A DNA stretch of 64,000 nucleotides from UBA961 sp049317525 (lineage in GTDB: Bacteria; Bacteroidota; Ignavibacteria; Kapaibacteriales; UBA961). How positions within the stretch are numbered: position 1 is the first letter of the stretch; each line of letters begins with the position of its first letter. Below, piece by piece: positions 63,828 through 64,000 of this stretch. The stretch lies in NCBI GenBank assembly GCA_049317525.1, contig JBMOIC010000013.1, positions 1-64,000 on the forward strand, read 5' to 3'. The position numbers and the translations under genes are program-made. Under the pieces are notes generated by a model, which searched no databases, had not been told where the DNA came from, and worked only from the letters and a program-made list of their open reading frames with translations.

Positions 63828-64000
63828 ATGATCAAACAATTATCTCCTTTTTTTAATAAAACTTACACTAGTCTTCTCTCAGAACAAACAAAACATATTT
63901 TTGAGAAAATAATATTAACTATTGCGATTGCAAGTTTTTTTATTCACTTGATAATTATTTGGCTAGTGGATTTTGGCTTCATCAGTATTCAAGGAGCGCC
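63828..64000 (+). CDS. Membrane protein, C-terminus cut off by window edge
   Basis: ATG 63828 opens a frame of 57 codons to the window edge without a stop. It begins MIKQLSPFFNKTYTSLL and contains a strong membrane helix ('IILTIAIASFFIHLIIIWL'). The N-terminal layout (polar 25 residues, then a long helix) would suit an ion-transport or channel-type integral membrane protein, but too little is visible for a family call. Confidence 0.65.
   Translation, partial: MIKQLSPFFNKTYTSLLSEQTKHIFEKIILTIAIASFFIHLIIIWLVDFGFISIQGA

Noticed and set aside
1..64000. CRISPR arrays, insertion sequences, phage genes
   Set aside because: No regular short repeats with spacers, no transposase or integrase motifs, and no terminal repeats were seen; the SBBP repeats are protein-coding.

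Overview
The window is AT-rich bacterial DNA that reads as a member of the Bacteroidota/FCB group, possibly near the Ignavibacteria/Kapabacteria branch (inference). The signs are type IX secretion (T9SS) cargo with C-terminal sorting domains, a gingipain-fold PorU-like sortase, TonB-dependent receptors, a DUF4249 lipoprotein, many lipoproteins, an F-type ATPase cluster without atpD/atpC, and promoters of the form TTG-N16..24-TAnnTTTG. Coding is dense. There is one tRNA gene, and I saw no insertion sequence, phage gene or CRISPR array.

Layout. 1-12435 (minus strand) is one long envelope operon: a small outer-membrane-like protein, two lipoproteins, a 929-residue PD40 protein with an OmpA-like tail, and two tandem giant secreted proteins, each with seven SBBP propeller repeats. 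12912-18274 (minus) holds small lipoproteins, a TPR protein, MlaE and two paralogous four-cysteine Spy/CpxP-like proteins. 18502-26084 (minus) is the ATP synthase cluster atpZ-I-B-E-F-H-A-G, interrupted by an outer-membrane protein gene (between atpH and atpA) and hldD (between atpA and atpG). 26207-28699 (minus) has panB and a secreted cytochrome c/copper monooxygenase-like protein. 28850-34660 (plus) is the giant PorU-like peptidase. 34661-43263 (minus) carries tRNA-Gly(GCC) with its own promoter and terminator, lipB, an ASH-domain lipoprotein, an anti-sigma-like protein with a beta-rich C-terminus, an ECF sigma factor, purD, and a VWA-OmpA lipoprotein operon. 43417-45240 (plus) has a cystathionine beta-synthase-type enzyme and a carotenoid hydroxylase. 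45241-48825 (minus) holds two peptidases and a hypothetical protein. 48962-60837 (plus) has metH without its reactivation domain, a DEAD-box helicase with a short leader ORF, an outer-membrane receptor, the missing MetH reactivation domain as a separate gene, and a TonB receptor with its DUF4249 partner. 60839-64000 has an RNA uracil methyltransferase (minus), two small proteins (plus) and the start of a membrane protein (plus).

Most notable: the methionine synthase split at a domain boundary, its two halves 4.8 kb apart; the anti-sigma/beta-domain fusion beside an ECF sigma gene; the envelope operon that looks like a PorP/PorE-type surface-display module for SBBP proteins; an inverted repeat covering the start codon of one SBBP gene; a strong hairpin between atpE and atpF; and a leader peptide overlapping the helicase start codon.
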